Below, piece after piece: positions 34,958-42,893 of a DNA stretch of 64,000 bases. The DNA lies in NCBI GenBank assembly GCA_040388375.1, contig JAZKBU010000003.1, positions 310,001 through 374,000 on the forward strand, given 5' to 3'. Position 1 is the stretch's first letter; every line of letters begins with the position of its first letter. Both the position numbers and the translations under genes were made by a program. The notes beneath the pieces were generated by a model. It saw only the letters and a list, made by a program, of their open reading frames with translations, was not told the origin of the DNA and did no database searches. This DNA comes from Bacteroidota bacterium (GTDB lineage Bacteria > Bacteroidota > Bacteroidia > UKL13-3).

Positions 34958-34987
34958 CAAAACTACAAATAGTTTCGAGCTAGCAAA
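34958..34987 (-). promoter_or_regulatory. Promoter of ftsH
   Basis: On the minus strand TTTG (34987-34984), 18 bp, TAGTTTTG (34965-34958), fitting the Bacteroidota consensus. It lies in the 91-bp gap before ftsH, about 55 bp before the ATG. Confidence 0.66.
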
Positions 34988-34995
34988 ATGTAATT

Positions 34996-35493
34996 TTAAT
35001 TCTGTAGTATATTTTGCTTTGGATAGAACCATGCTTTTTCTATGGGTATTATCCAGTTGGTATCAAATTCTTGTTTGGTGCTTACTTGATTGTTAAATGT
35101 TTTAGCTAACGGGCTTACTAAATTTTGATGGATGCTTTCCAATAGATTTGATTTTCTATAAACGGTTAATTCATCGTTATCTAAAACCTGTATAGCTAAA
35201 CGATTGAATAAGTTAAGACCTGTTTCAGCTTCTATTTCTTTTACTAAATGAACGGATTTGTCAATTCCGCACCCGCTTATTTCGTTAAAACTTTCATCAA
35301 CCATAAATACCAAGAAACAATTGTGTAAAATGGCAAATGCTGCTTTTAACTGATTGCTATGGGCTGTCCAGCTTTGAATAAATGGAGCTGCTTTTTCTTG
35401 AATAAGGTTTACTTGGGTGGGTGTTAATAATTTATCACTTGCATATACCCAAACTTTAGCGTGGGCCGGCATATTTTCAAATGGTGTTGTCAT
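34996..35493 (-). CDS. Conserved Bacteroidota protein, often misnamed ABC transporter ATPase
   Basis: 165 residues, soluble, no signal peptide. The sequence FENMPAHAKVWVYASDKLLT, SWTAHSNQLKAAFAILHNCF, VFMVDESFNEISGCGIDKSV and AETGLNLFNRLAIQVLDN recurs across Bacteroidota under the name ABC transporter ATPase, but there is no Walker A, signature or Walker B motif, so that name is not supported. Function unknown. Cys in SGCGIDKS and the invariant WTAH segment are the notable features. It lies upstream of ftsH on the same strand but ftsH has its own promoter. Start ATG at 35493. Confidence 0.85.
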   Translation of the reverse strand: MTTPFENMPAHAKVWVYASDKLLTPTQVNLIQEKAAPFIQSWTAHSNQLKAAFAILHNCFLVFMVDESFNEISGCGIDKSVHLVKEIEAETGLNLFNRLAIQVLDNDELTVYRKSNLLESIHQNLVSPLAKTFNNQVSTKQEFDTNWIIPIEKAWFYPKQNILQN

Positions 35494-35571
35494 TCAACAG
35501 GTATTAGTTTTTCTACCATGTTACAAAAATCAAACCAATGACAGTATGGCTGAATTGTTATTGGTTTTAAC

Positions 35572-35605
35572 AAAAAGAGCGAAAATTTTAGTTTTCGCTC
35601 TTTTT
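35572..35605 (-). terminator. Terminator of kbl
   Basis: Perfect 14-bp stem (AAAAAGAGCGAAAA/TTTTCGCTCTTTTT, 35572-35585 with 35592-35605), 6-nt loop, 5 bp after the kbl stop; T-run present on both strands. Confidence 0.88.
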
Positions 35606-35610
35606 ATTAT

Positions 35611-36801
35611 CTATTTAATAACGCCTAGTTCTTTGCCTACTTTGGTAAAGGCTGCTATGGCTTTATCTAAATGTTCTCTTTCGTGTCCGGCTGATATCTG
35701 CACTCTTATACGGGCTTGCCCTTTAGCCACTACCGGATAATAGAAACCTATTACATAAATACCTTCTTCTAATAATTTTGAAGCAAAGTCTTGGGATAAT
35801 TTAGCATCATATAACATAACGGGTACAATAGCATGCTCGCCAGGTTTTACATCAAAGCCTGCTTCTACTATTTTGCTTCTGAAATATTTGGTGTTCTCCC
35901 ACAATTTATCGCGCAGGGTAGTAGTTTCAGTTAACATATCAAGCACACTAATACTTGCACCTACTATACTTGGTGCTAATGTATTGCTGAATAAATAAGG
36001 GCGTGAACGTTGGCGTAACATATCAATAATTTCTTTACGGCCGCTTGTAAAACCGCCACTGGCACCACCTAAAGCTTTTCCTAACGTACCGGTAATAATA
36101 TCTATTTTACCCATTACTCCGCAATGCTCATGAGTTCCTCTTCCTGTTTTACCCATAAAGCCGCTTGAATGACATTCATCAATCATAATCAGGGCTTCGT
36201 ATTTATCTGCCAATTCTACAATTTTGTCTAGTTGTGCAATGGTTCCATCCATACTGAAAACGCTATCGGTAACAATAATTCTGTTGCGGCAATGTTTGGT
36301 TTCTTGTAGTTTGGTCTCTAAGTCAGCCATGTTGTTATGCTCGTAACGGTGGCGTTCTGCTTTGCATAAACGCACGCCATCAATAATACTTGCATGGTTT
36401 AAAGCATCACTGATAATAGCATCTTGTTCGTTAAACAAAGGTTCAAAAACACCGCCATTGGCATCAAAAGCGGCTGCATATAAAATGGTATCTTCTGTAC
36501 CTAAAAATTCTGAAAGTTTAGCTTCTAATGTTTTATGAATATCCTGTGTCCCGCATATAAAACGGACACTGCTTAAACCAAAACCATGGCTATCAATAGC
36601 GTTTTTTGCTGCTGCTAATACTTTTGGATGGCTTGATAAGCCTAAATAATTATTTGCACAAAAATTTAATACTTCTGCTCCTGTACTTACTTTTATAGAT
36701 GCGGCTTGTGGGCTTGTAATAATACGTTCGCGTTTATAAAGACCAGCGTTTTCAATTTCGCTTAATTCGGCTTGCAACAAGGGTTGTAATGTTTTATACA
36801 T
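35611..36801 (-). CDS. kbl: Glycine C-acetyltransferase (2-amino-3-ketobutyrate CoA ligase)
   Basis: 396 residues, the usual length of this PLP-dependent alpha-oxoamine synthase. Markers: [51 protein letters not shown]-like [34 protein letters not shown], and the PLP lysine in [15 protein letters not shown] (about residue 241). It interconverts glycine plus acetyl-CoA and 2-amino-3-ketobutyrate in threonine breakdown. The H-E-x-C-G-V-M-G stretch separates it from 8-amino-7-oxononanoate synthase and serine palmitoyltransferase. No threonine dehydrogenase gene lies alongside in this window. Clear promoter and terminator make it a single-gene unit. Confidence 0.95.
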   Translation of the reverse strand: MYKTLQPLLQAELSEIENAGLYKRERIITSPQAASIKVSTGAEVLNFCANNYLGLSSHPKVLAAAKNAIDSHGFGLSSVRFICGTQDIHKTLEAKLSEFLGTEDTILYAAAFDANGGVFEPLFNEQDAIISDALNHASIIDGVRLCKAERHRYEHNNMADLETKLQETKHCRNRIIVTDSVFSMDGTIAQLDKIVELADKYEALIMIDECHSSGFMGKTGRGTHEHCGVMGKIDIITGTLGKALGGASGGFTSGRKEIIDMLRQRSRPYLFSNTLAPSIVGASISVLDMLTETTTLRDKLWENTKYFRSKIVEAGFDVKPGEHAIVPVMLYDAKLSQDFASKLLEEGIYVIGFYYPVVAKGQARIRVQISAGHEREHLDKAIAAFTKVGKELGVIK

Positions 36802-36829
36802 GGTTTGGTTATTTATGTTTTTGAGTTAA

Positions 36830-36859
36830 CAAAAATATAAATACTTATGTGAAGGCAAA
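36830..36859 (-). promoter_or_regulatory. Promoter of kbl
   Basis: On the minus strand TTTG (36859-36856), 18 bp, TATTTTTG (36837-36830); the -7 box fits TAnnTTTG. It implies a leader of about 20-25 bases before the kbl ATG. Confidence 0.65.
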
Positions 36860-36961
36860 GTTTAAAAGTGGAATACCCATTAAAATGAGCAATATCAAAT
36901 AAGGTGTTCACAACAAAATTTTTTTGGTTTGAATAGATTTTGCTTAATTCGTAGCTAGTAG

Positions 36962-38335
36962 ATGGGCTCAGAACAATCATTTCATCAAGGTGTAAAAAAA
37001 TCCTTGCAAAACAAGGAACTGCAAAACCGAACGCAAAATGCTTCGGTAAAGCACCAGCTTGCTATGAAAAGTGCTTTGGGTCAGTTTGCTGATTTGGAGT
37101 TGGCACGTAAACGGGCTGCTTATATTAAATGGCGTGTGAACGAAAATTTAGATAAGTACCTGGTTGACTTTGAAGGTAGCTTAATGCGCAAAGGAGGCAA
37201 AGTTATTTGGGCTGATTCTGCTGCTACTGCCCTGAATGAAATTGAGCAAATTATTAAGCGTAACAATGCTAAAAGCATTGTAAAATCCAAATCATCTATT
37301 TGCAATGAAATTGGGCTTAATGAATTTGTAAGGGCTAAAGGATATAAATTACACGAAACGGATTTAGGCGATTTTATAGTTGATGGTTTTAACGAAAAAC
37401 CTTTTCATACTATACTTCCTGCTATGCATAAAAGCAAAGAGGAAATTAATAATTTACTGAATCAGACCATTAGTTCTTCGCTTGATATTGAGCCTGAGCA
37501 AATGACCAGTGATGTGCGTGAACACTTACGCGAAAAGTATTATAAAGCTGATATTGGTATAACCGGGGCTAATTTTTTAATAGCTGATAGTGGCATGGCT
37601 TGCATTACGGAAAACGAAGGTAATGTAAGGCTTTGTAGCACGTTTGTTAAAACGCATATTATTATAGCTGGCATTGATAAAATTATTCCTACGCTGGGCG
37701 ATGTTGATTTGTTTTTTTCGCTATTAGCCAGTTATGGAACGGGTCAATATTTAACAGCATACAATACTATAGTTGGTCCTAAAAATAACGATGAGTTTGA
37801 TGGCCCCAATGAATTTATTGTTGTACTGGTTGATAATGGCAGGAGTAATATTTTAGCTGCACAGGATCAGCGCGAGGCCTTAAGTTGTATAAAGTGTGGC
37901 GCCTGTCATTTTGTATGCCCTATATTTAAAAATATTGGAGGGCATGCTTACGAAAGTAATTATACAGGCCCTATTGGTATGGTAACTGAACCTTTGGCGC
38001 AAGGCTTAAGTGAAAACAGGCATTTAGCGGAGGCAAGCACAAGTTGCGGAAAGTGTAATGATGTTTGCCCTGTTAATATTGATATCAGTAACCATATTAT
38101 CAGAAACAGGCGCGATGTTGTTAATTTAGGCAAAGAATCAGCCGGTAATAAACTGGCTTGGTATACTTGGACTAAAGCCATGTTGAGTCGCAAAAATTTA
38201 AATAAATCTACTACGCTTAAAAACTTTACTTTTAAGCAACTATATAAATCGGAGTGGGGTAATGAACGTGAGTTTCCTAAAATAGAGGATAAGTCGTTTA
38301 ACCAATTATGGCGTGAAAAATTTGGTGGTGCTTAA
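36962..38335 (+). CDS. lutB: LutB-like iron-sulfur protein (lactate utilisation family)
   Basis: 457 residues. An N-terminal LUD domain (about 60-290; for example GITGANFLIADSGMACITEN) is followed by a two-cluster ferredoxin-type domain: C-x2-C-x2-C-x3-C-P near 308-318 (SCIKCGACHFVCPIF) and CGKCNDVCPVNI near 361-372. The C-terminal segment is basic (RNRRDVVNLGKE onwards). In Bacillus the LutA-LutB-LutC complex oxidises L-lactate; here no LutA or LutC gene is adjacent, the neighbours being kbl (divergent) and rodA (convergent). Its partners must be encoded elsewhere, or it serves another oxidation. Start ATG at 36962; a degenerate TTAATTCG box lies 10 bp upstream. Confidence 0.9.
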   Translation: MGSEQSFHQGVKKSLQNKELQNRTQNASVKHQLAMKSALGQFADLELARKRAAYIKWRVNENLDKYLVDFEGSLMRKGGKVIWADSAATALNEIEQIIKRNNAKSIVKSKSSICNEIGLNEFVRAKGYKLHETDLGDFIVDGFNEKPFHTILPAMHKSKEEINNLLNQTISSSLDIEPEQMTSDVREHLREKYYKADIGITGANFLIADSGMACITENEGNVRLCSTFVKTHIIIAGIDKIIPTLGDVDLFFSLLASYGTGQYLTAYNTIVGPKNNDEFDGPNEFIVVLVDNGRSNILAAQDQREALSCIKCGACHFVCPIFKNIGGHAYESNYTGPIGMVTEPLAQGLSENRHLAEASTSCGKCNDVCPVNIDISNHIIRNRRDVVNLGKESAGNKLAWYTWTKAMLSRKNLNKSTTLKNFTFKQLYKSEWGNEREFPKIEDKSFNQLWREKFGGA

Positions 38336-38367
38336 AAAGATTTTTTAACGTCCTTATACCATTTATT

Positions 38368-39642
38368 TTATTCAAACGCTCCCCGTAATTCATTTACTCT
38401 ATTTGCATCTAAACGGATAAAAATAAATAACAAAATAGTAAAACTTAACAAGGCCGAACCTCCATAACTAAAGAATGGAAGTGGAATACCAATAACAGGC
38501 ATTAAACCTAATGTCATGCCTACGTTTACAAAAAAATGGAAGAATAAAATAGCCGCTACACTATAGCCATAAATTCTATTGAATTTGCTTCGTTGGCGTT
38601 CGGCCATTACCAATAAACGCCATAGTAAAAGCATGTATAGTATTATAAATACAAGTGAACCTACAAAGCCGTATTCTTCGCCAATGGTACAGAATATAAA
38701 ATCGGTACTTTGTTCCGGCACAAATCGGAATTTGTTTTGCGTGCCTTCTAAAAATCCTTTGCCTAAAAACCCTCCTGAGCCAATGGCTATTTTTGATTGT
38801 TGAACATTATAGCCGGCACCTTTTAAGTCTACTTCTTTACCTAAAAGCACATTGATACGTGTTTTTTGATGTGCCTGTAAAATATTTTCGAATGCATAAT
38901 TCACCACGCTTACGTAGGCACTTGCAAAAATGAGAATCCCTGCACATAGGTATATCAGTAGCATGGTACGTTTTACTAATAACAGGAATGCAACACCAAT
39001 AACTACTAAGCCAATAATAATGTATATGGGAGGAAACAATAAAGCCAATATGCTTAACACAGCCATTAATACGCCAATTACTAATATCCAACCCGGTAAA
39101 CCTTCGCGATACAATACTAAAAAGAACGAACCGAATACCAATGCTGAACCTGTTTCGTTTTGTAACAGGATAATAATCATGGGCAATACAATAATACCAA
39201 TGGCCACTACTTTGGTTTGCCATTTATCGAAATCTATATTATAACCACTTAGGTATTTAGCTAAAGCCAGGGCAGTACCAAATTTGGCGAACTCGGCTGG
39301 TTGTAATTGAAATCCTCCAATTCTAATCCAACTGCTTGAACCTTTAATTTCGGTTCCAACGGCAAAGGTGGCTAAGAGTAGTAATATTGATAAACCAAAG
39401 AAACCATAAGCAAAAGCATAAAAGAGTTTTTCATCCACCAGTAAAATAAGAAGCCCTACAAATGATGAAATACCTATCCATAATAATTGTCTGCCATAGT
39501 TTTGGCTCATATCATAAATAAGGGGATTTGTGTCTTTATACACGGAAGCATAAATGCACAATAAGCCTGCAAATACAAATACAAAATATAGGACTAAACA
39601 AATCCAATCAATGCTTGCCGGTTTTGGTTGCTGTTGAGTCAT
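38368..39642 (-). CDS. rodA: RodA peptidoglycan polymerase (SEDS family)
   Basis: 424 residues with about ten membrane helices. SEDS markers: SSSWIRIGGFQLQPAEFAKF (about 114-133), NETGSALVFGSFFLVLYREG, QSKIAIGSGGFLGKGFLEGT, VPEQSTDFIFCTIGEEYGFV and the last-helix region MPVIGIPLPFFSYGGSALLS. SEDS proteins polymerise lipid II glycan strands; RodA works with PBP2 in the elongasome. The gene overlaps mrdA upstream by 35 bp, ensuring coupled synthesis of the two partners. The mreBCD genes that often precede this pair are not here: upstream of mrdA lies a divergent gene. Confidence 0.96.
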   Translation of the reverse strand: MTQQQPKPASIDWICLVLYFVFVFAGLLCIYASVYKDTNPLIYDMSQNYGRQLLWIGISSFVGLLILLVDEKLFYAFAYGFFGLSILLLLATFAVGTEIKGSSSWIRIGGFQLQPAEFAKFGTALALAKYLSGYNIDFDKWQTKVVAIGIIVLPMIIILLQNETGSALVFGSFFLVLYREGLPGWILVIGVLMAVLSILALLFPPIYIIIGLVVIGVAFLLLVKRTMLLIYLCAGILIFASAYVSVVNYAFENILQAHQKTRINVLLGKEVDLKGAGYNVQQSKIAIGSGGFLGKGFLEGTQNKFRFVPEQSTDFIFCTIGEEYGFVGSLVFIILYMLLLWRLLVMAERQRSKFNRIYGYSVAAILFFHFFVNVGMTLGLMPVIGIPLPFFSYGGSALLSFTILLFIFIRLDANRVNELRGAFE

Positions 39643-41473
39643 TAGGTTTTGGTTTATTGGTTAAGTTCCCTTTCATCATACGCTCTACTAAGTAAGTTCG
39701 TGTATCATGTTTTTTTGTTAAATATTGTTCTATCATTAAACTGGCAATTGGCGCAGCCCATGTGGCTCCAAAGCCTGCATTCTCTACTACTACTGCTATG
39801 GCTATTTTAGGATTGTCTTTTGGAGCAAAAGCAAAAAAGATGGAGTGATCTTTACCATGTGGATTTTGTGCTGTTCCAGTTTTACCACAAATGGTTATAC
39901 CTGGAATACGTGCCACATAAGCTGTTCCATGATTTACCACATCTTCCATTCCATCAATTACTACCGGAAAATAACTTGTATCTACTGTACACCAATGTTT
40001 ATTGTTGTATTCAGGATTCGGGTTTTTTTTGCCATCGATACTTTTTACAATATGTGGTGTAATGTAGTAACCTCTGTTGGCTACTAATGCGGTGGCATTG
40101 GCCATTTGTAATGGGGTAATACCTAATTCTCCTTGTCCTATTCCTAACGAAATAGTGGTAAGTGCCTGCCAGCGGTGGCGTCCATATATTTTATCGTAGT
40201 AGGTAGCTTTGGGTACAAAACCGCTTCCTTCGCCATATAAGTCAACACCTAATCTATGACCCATACCAAAACTGGCTAAATGTTCGTATAATTTGTTGTA
40301 GGCATCCTCTGCATATTTATAGCGTGGATTGTTTACTACGGTTCTGTATACATGGCAGAAATAGGCATTGCAACTTACAGCTATTGCAGCTCTGAGTGGT
40401 AACGGTGAGCCATGTGGATGGCAACCTACATGTAAGCCTCCATAAAAAAAACCTCGTGAACAACCATAGGCTGTACTGGGTGTTAATACTTGTTCCTGCT
40501 GGCCTATTAAACTCATTATAACTTTAAAAATAGAGCCCGGAGGATAAGGTGCTGCTATAGGTCGGTTAAATAACGGTTTACTTTGGTCGCGTAATAATTC
40601 CATGTAATGGTTTCCTCTTTCGCGGCCTACAAATAAATTAGGGTCATAAGTGGGGCTGCTCACCATAGATAGTATTTCGCCTGTTGCTGGTTCAATAGCT
40701 ACTATACTGCCTATTTTGTTTTGCATTAAAGCTTCGCCTAATTCTTGTAATTTATAGTCGAGCGTTAAGTTTATTTTTTTACCTGCTACTGCTGCGGTAT
40801 CAAATTCGCCTTCTTTGTAGCGTCCTTGTGTACGGCTTTTGCTATCTACCAAAACGTAGCGTACGCCTTTGGTTCCGCCTAGTTCTTTTTCGTAAGTACG
40901 CTCTACTCCGCTAATACCAATAAAATCGCCCATACGATAATAACCGTTTGATTGCTCTATCATTTTTTCGGTTACCTCTCCAATATAACCCATAATGTGG
41001 GCGGCATTGCTGTGTTTGTATTTTCTATCGGTTCTTACATCTACATAAAAACCCTGGAAATCGAAAAGCATTTCCTGGAACCTGGCGTAGGTGGTAATGG
41101 TTAATTGTTTTTCGAAAACGGAAGGTTTATAAATAGCGTATCCTTTTTGGCGTTTAATGCGCTCAAATCGGTCAATAAAATCTTGTTTGCTTATGCCTAA
41201 TACTTCGCAAAAAGTTACGGTATCTAACTCTTTTACTTGTTCGGGAATAACAAACAAATCATAAATGGCATCGTTGTATACCAACAATTCATTGTTTCTG
41301 TCAGAAAGTAAGCCACGCGCAGGGTAAATGGTTTGTTCCTGTAATACATTGTTTTGGGCGTAACGTATATAACTATCGTCAAAAATCTGGAGTGTTAGCA
41401 AGCGTATAACATATACCAATGCTATAAAAATAAAGACCCCTAATAATATTTTTTGCCTGAGTTGACCGTCCAT
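39608..41473 (-). CDS. mrdA: Penicillin-binding protein 2 (transpeptidase)
   Basis: 621 residues. One N-terminal membrane helix (about 8-27, ILLGVFIFIALVYVIRLLTL), a dimerisation domain with the YPARGLLSDRNNELLVYND segment, and a transpeptidase domain with S-x-x-K in PPGSIFKVIM (Ser near 314), S-x-N in AVSCNAYF and K-T-G in CGKTGTAQN (near 533). It cross-links peptidoglycan during cell elongation and is the beta-lactam target that partners RodA. The 35-bp overlap with rodA indicates tight co-expression. Length and motif spacing are normal, so it should be active. Confidence 0.96.
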   Translation of the reverse strand: MDGQLRQKILLGVFIFIALVYVIRLLTLQIFDDSYIRYAQNNVLQEQTIYPARGLLSDRNNELLVYNDAIYDLFVIPEQVKELDTVTFCEVLGISKQDFIDRFERIKRQKGYAIYKPSVFEKQLTITTYARFQEMLFDFQGFYVDVRTDRKYKHSNAAHIMGYIGEVTEKMIEQSNGYYRMGDFIGISGVERTYEKELGGTKGVRYVLVDSKSRTQGRYKEGEFDTAAVAGKKINLTLDYKLQELGEALMQNKIGSIVAIEPATGEILSMVSSPTYDPNLFVGRERGNHYMELLRDQSKPLFNRPIAAPYPPGSIFKVIMSLIGQQEQVLTPSTAYGCSRGFFYGGLHVGCHPHGSPLPLRAAIAVSCNAYFCHVYRTVVNNPRYKYAEDAYNKLYEHLASFGMGHRLGVDLYGEGSGFVPKATYYDKIYGRHRWQALTTISLGIGQGELGITPLQMANATALVANRGYYITPHIVKSIDGKKNPNPEYNNKHWCTVDTSYFPVVIDGMEDVVNHGTAYVARIPGITICGKTGTAQNPHGKDHSIFFAFAPKDNPKIAIAVVVENAGFGATWAAPIASLMIEQYLTKKHDTRTYLVERMMKGNLTNKPKPNDSTATKTGKH

Positions 41474-41627
41474 GAAGTGTATTTGAAACAGTTTGCAAAG
41501 TAAGTCGCTTAAAGGGCTATTTTAAGCTAAGCTTGTTTTTTTTATAAGAAATAAATTAACAAACTGGTGTGGATTGAGCGGAATAATAATTAAGCAATTA
41601 TATATTGCCTGCCTTTATTATTTCAGC

Positions 41628-42131
41628 ATGTTAAAACAAAGTTTAGTTCTATTGTCTGTAGTATGTTGTTTGGCTGCTTGTAATTGGAAACAAGAGTCAA
41701 CCTATACCACTAAATACCATTATTTTTTAACCAAACGCGATAGGATTTCGGATTCGTTGGTACAACAATTATGTAAAGGTCCGTGGCAAATTTTTGAGTA
41801 TGAAAACCGAAAGTTTAATAAGCAAAGAATGGTTTTTGACAATAGTCGCCAATATATAAATGAGAGTAATTTGTTTACCTTAAACTTTTATGCTGATAGC
41901 AGTATTGTTACGCAAAACCCGGCAGGTAGAGGTACGTGGAGCATTAACAATAAATATTTTATTGAATTTGATTTTTTTAGTGCTGATTCAGCTAACCATT
42001 TACGTGGTAAGTTTGATGTAAAAATGCGTTACGATGATTTGGTATTTAACCAAGGCGTTTATACCAGCGATACATCAAGTGAAACATTGCGTATGCACTT
42101 TTTTAGAGAAGGCGGTATTGTGGTGCATTGA
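41628..42131 (+). CDS. Small lipoprotein, unknown function
   Basis: 167 residues from the ATG at 41628; the longer TTG form would bury the signal peptide. Lipoprotein signal MLKQSLVLLSVVCCLAAC, lipidated Cys18. The mature domain of about 150 residues (SDSLVQQLCKGPWQIFEYEN, NKQRMVFDNSRQYINESNLF, GRGTWSINNKYFIEFDFFSA) looks like a lipocalin-type beta-barrel with W-x-I starting strand, a design shared by many Bacteroidota lipocalin-like lipoproteins; this is a resemblance, not a secure assignment. An EEP-family gene follows after 15 bp, probably co-transcribed. It is divergent from mrdA. Confidence 0.82.
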   Translation: MLKQSLVLLSVVCCLAACNWKQESTYTTKYHYFLTKRDRISDSLVQQLCKGPWQIFEYENRKFNKQRMVFDNSRQYINESNLFTLNFYADSSIVTQNPAGRGTWSINNKYFIEFDFFSADSANHLRGKFDVKMRYDDLVFNQGVYTSDTSSETLRMHFFREGGIVVH

Positions 42132-42146
42132 TACGCGGACTTATAC

Positions 42147-42806
42147 ATGAAAATTGCTACCTGGAATATTGAACGCTTAAAGCATAAAACTAATTTGGCA
42201 ACCATAACCAGTATTTTAAATGGTTTGCAGGCTGATATTTTGGTGCTAACTGAAACGGATAAACAAGTAGTGTTAAGTAATTATCCATATTGCATTTCAA
42301 CTCCTGCATTAATTAGTGATGAACCTCAAAATTATCTTCCTACTGAGAATAGAGTAACTATTTATAGCAAATATGAAATAGTGAATCAATATGCTACTTT
42401 CAACGAATACACTAGTTTGTGTGTAACACTTAAAACGGAACAAGGTGATTTGGTGGTTTATGGAACCATAATGGGTGTTTATGGTAATAGGCATGCTGAT
42501 TTTAAAACTGACTTAGCCCAACAAATAATAGATTTTGATAAATTCTCTACGCATAATAATTTGTGTATTGTAGGTGATTACAATATAAGTTTTAACGATA
42601 ATTATTACTTTACCAATTGGGGAAGAGAACAATTACTAGATAGTTTTAATAAGCATAATATCGAATTGATAACGTCTCAAATGCCTGCTTGTATTGACCA
42701 TATAGCTATGTCAATTTTTTTTTTAAATAAACGAAAGGTATTGGTAACTGATTGGTTTTATAGCAAGCTATCTGATCATAAAGGGGTTTTGGTTGAGATT
42801 GAATAA
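42147..42806 (+). CDS. Endonuclease/exonuclease/phosphatase-fold enzyme
   Basis: 219 residues, soluble. EEP markers are present in order: MKIATWNIERL (metal/Asn region), ADILVLTETD (metal-binding Glu), VYGTIMGVYGNRH, IVGDYNISFN (catalytic Asp and Asn, GDxN), and near the end SDHKGVLVEI (terminal S-D-H with the catalytic His). Family members hydrolyse phosphodiester bonds in nucleic acids, phosphoinositides or sphingolipids; the substrate here is unknown. At 219 residues it is shorter than exonuclease III or APE1 and has no signal peptide. It shares a transcript with the small lipoprotein upstream (15-bp gap) and ends at a bidirectional terminator. Confidence 0.88.
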   Translation: MKIATWNIERLKHKTNLATITSILNGLQADILVLTETDKQVVLSNYPYCISTPALISDEPQNYLPTENRVTIYSKYEIVNQYATFNEYTSLCVTLKTEQGDLVVYGTIMGVYGNRHADFKTDLAQQIIDFDKFSTHNNLCIVGDYNISFNDNYYFTNWGREQLLDSFNKHNIELITSQMPACIDHIAMSIFFLNKRKVLVTDWFYSKLSDHKGVLVEIE

Positions 42807-42846
42807 TTAAGGAATAAAAGGGTCTCTGACTAAACTACTTGAAATA

Positions 42847-42879
42847 AAAAAACCTTGCTGATTCAAAGCAAGGTTTTTT
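42847..42879. terminator. Bidirectional terminator between convergent genes
   Basis: 13-bp perfect stem (AAAAAACCTTGCT/AGCAAGGTTTTTT, 42847-42859 with 42867-42879), 7-nt loop, with A- and T-tracts on both sides; it serves the EEP gene (plus) and the giant surface-protein gene (minus). Confidence 0.88.
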
Positions 42880-42893
42880 ATTTTGGGTTAATT

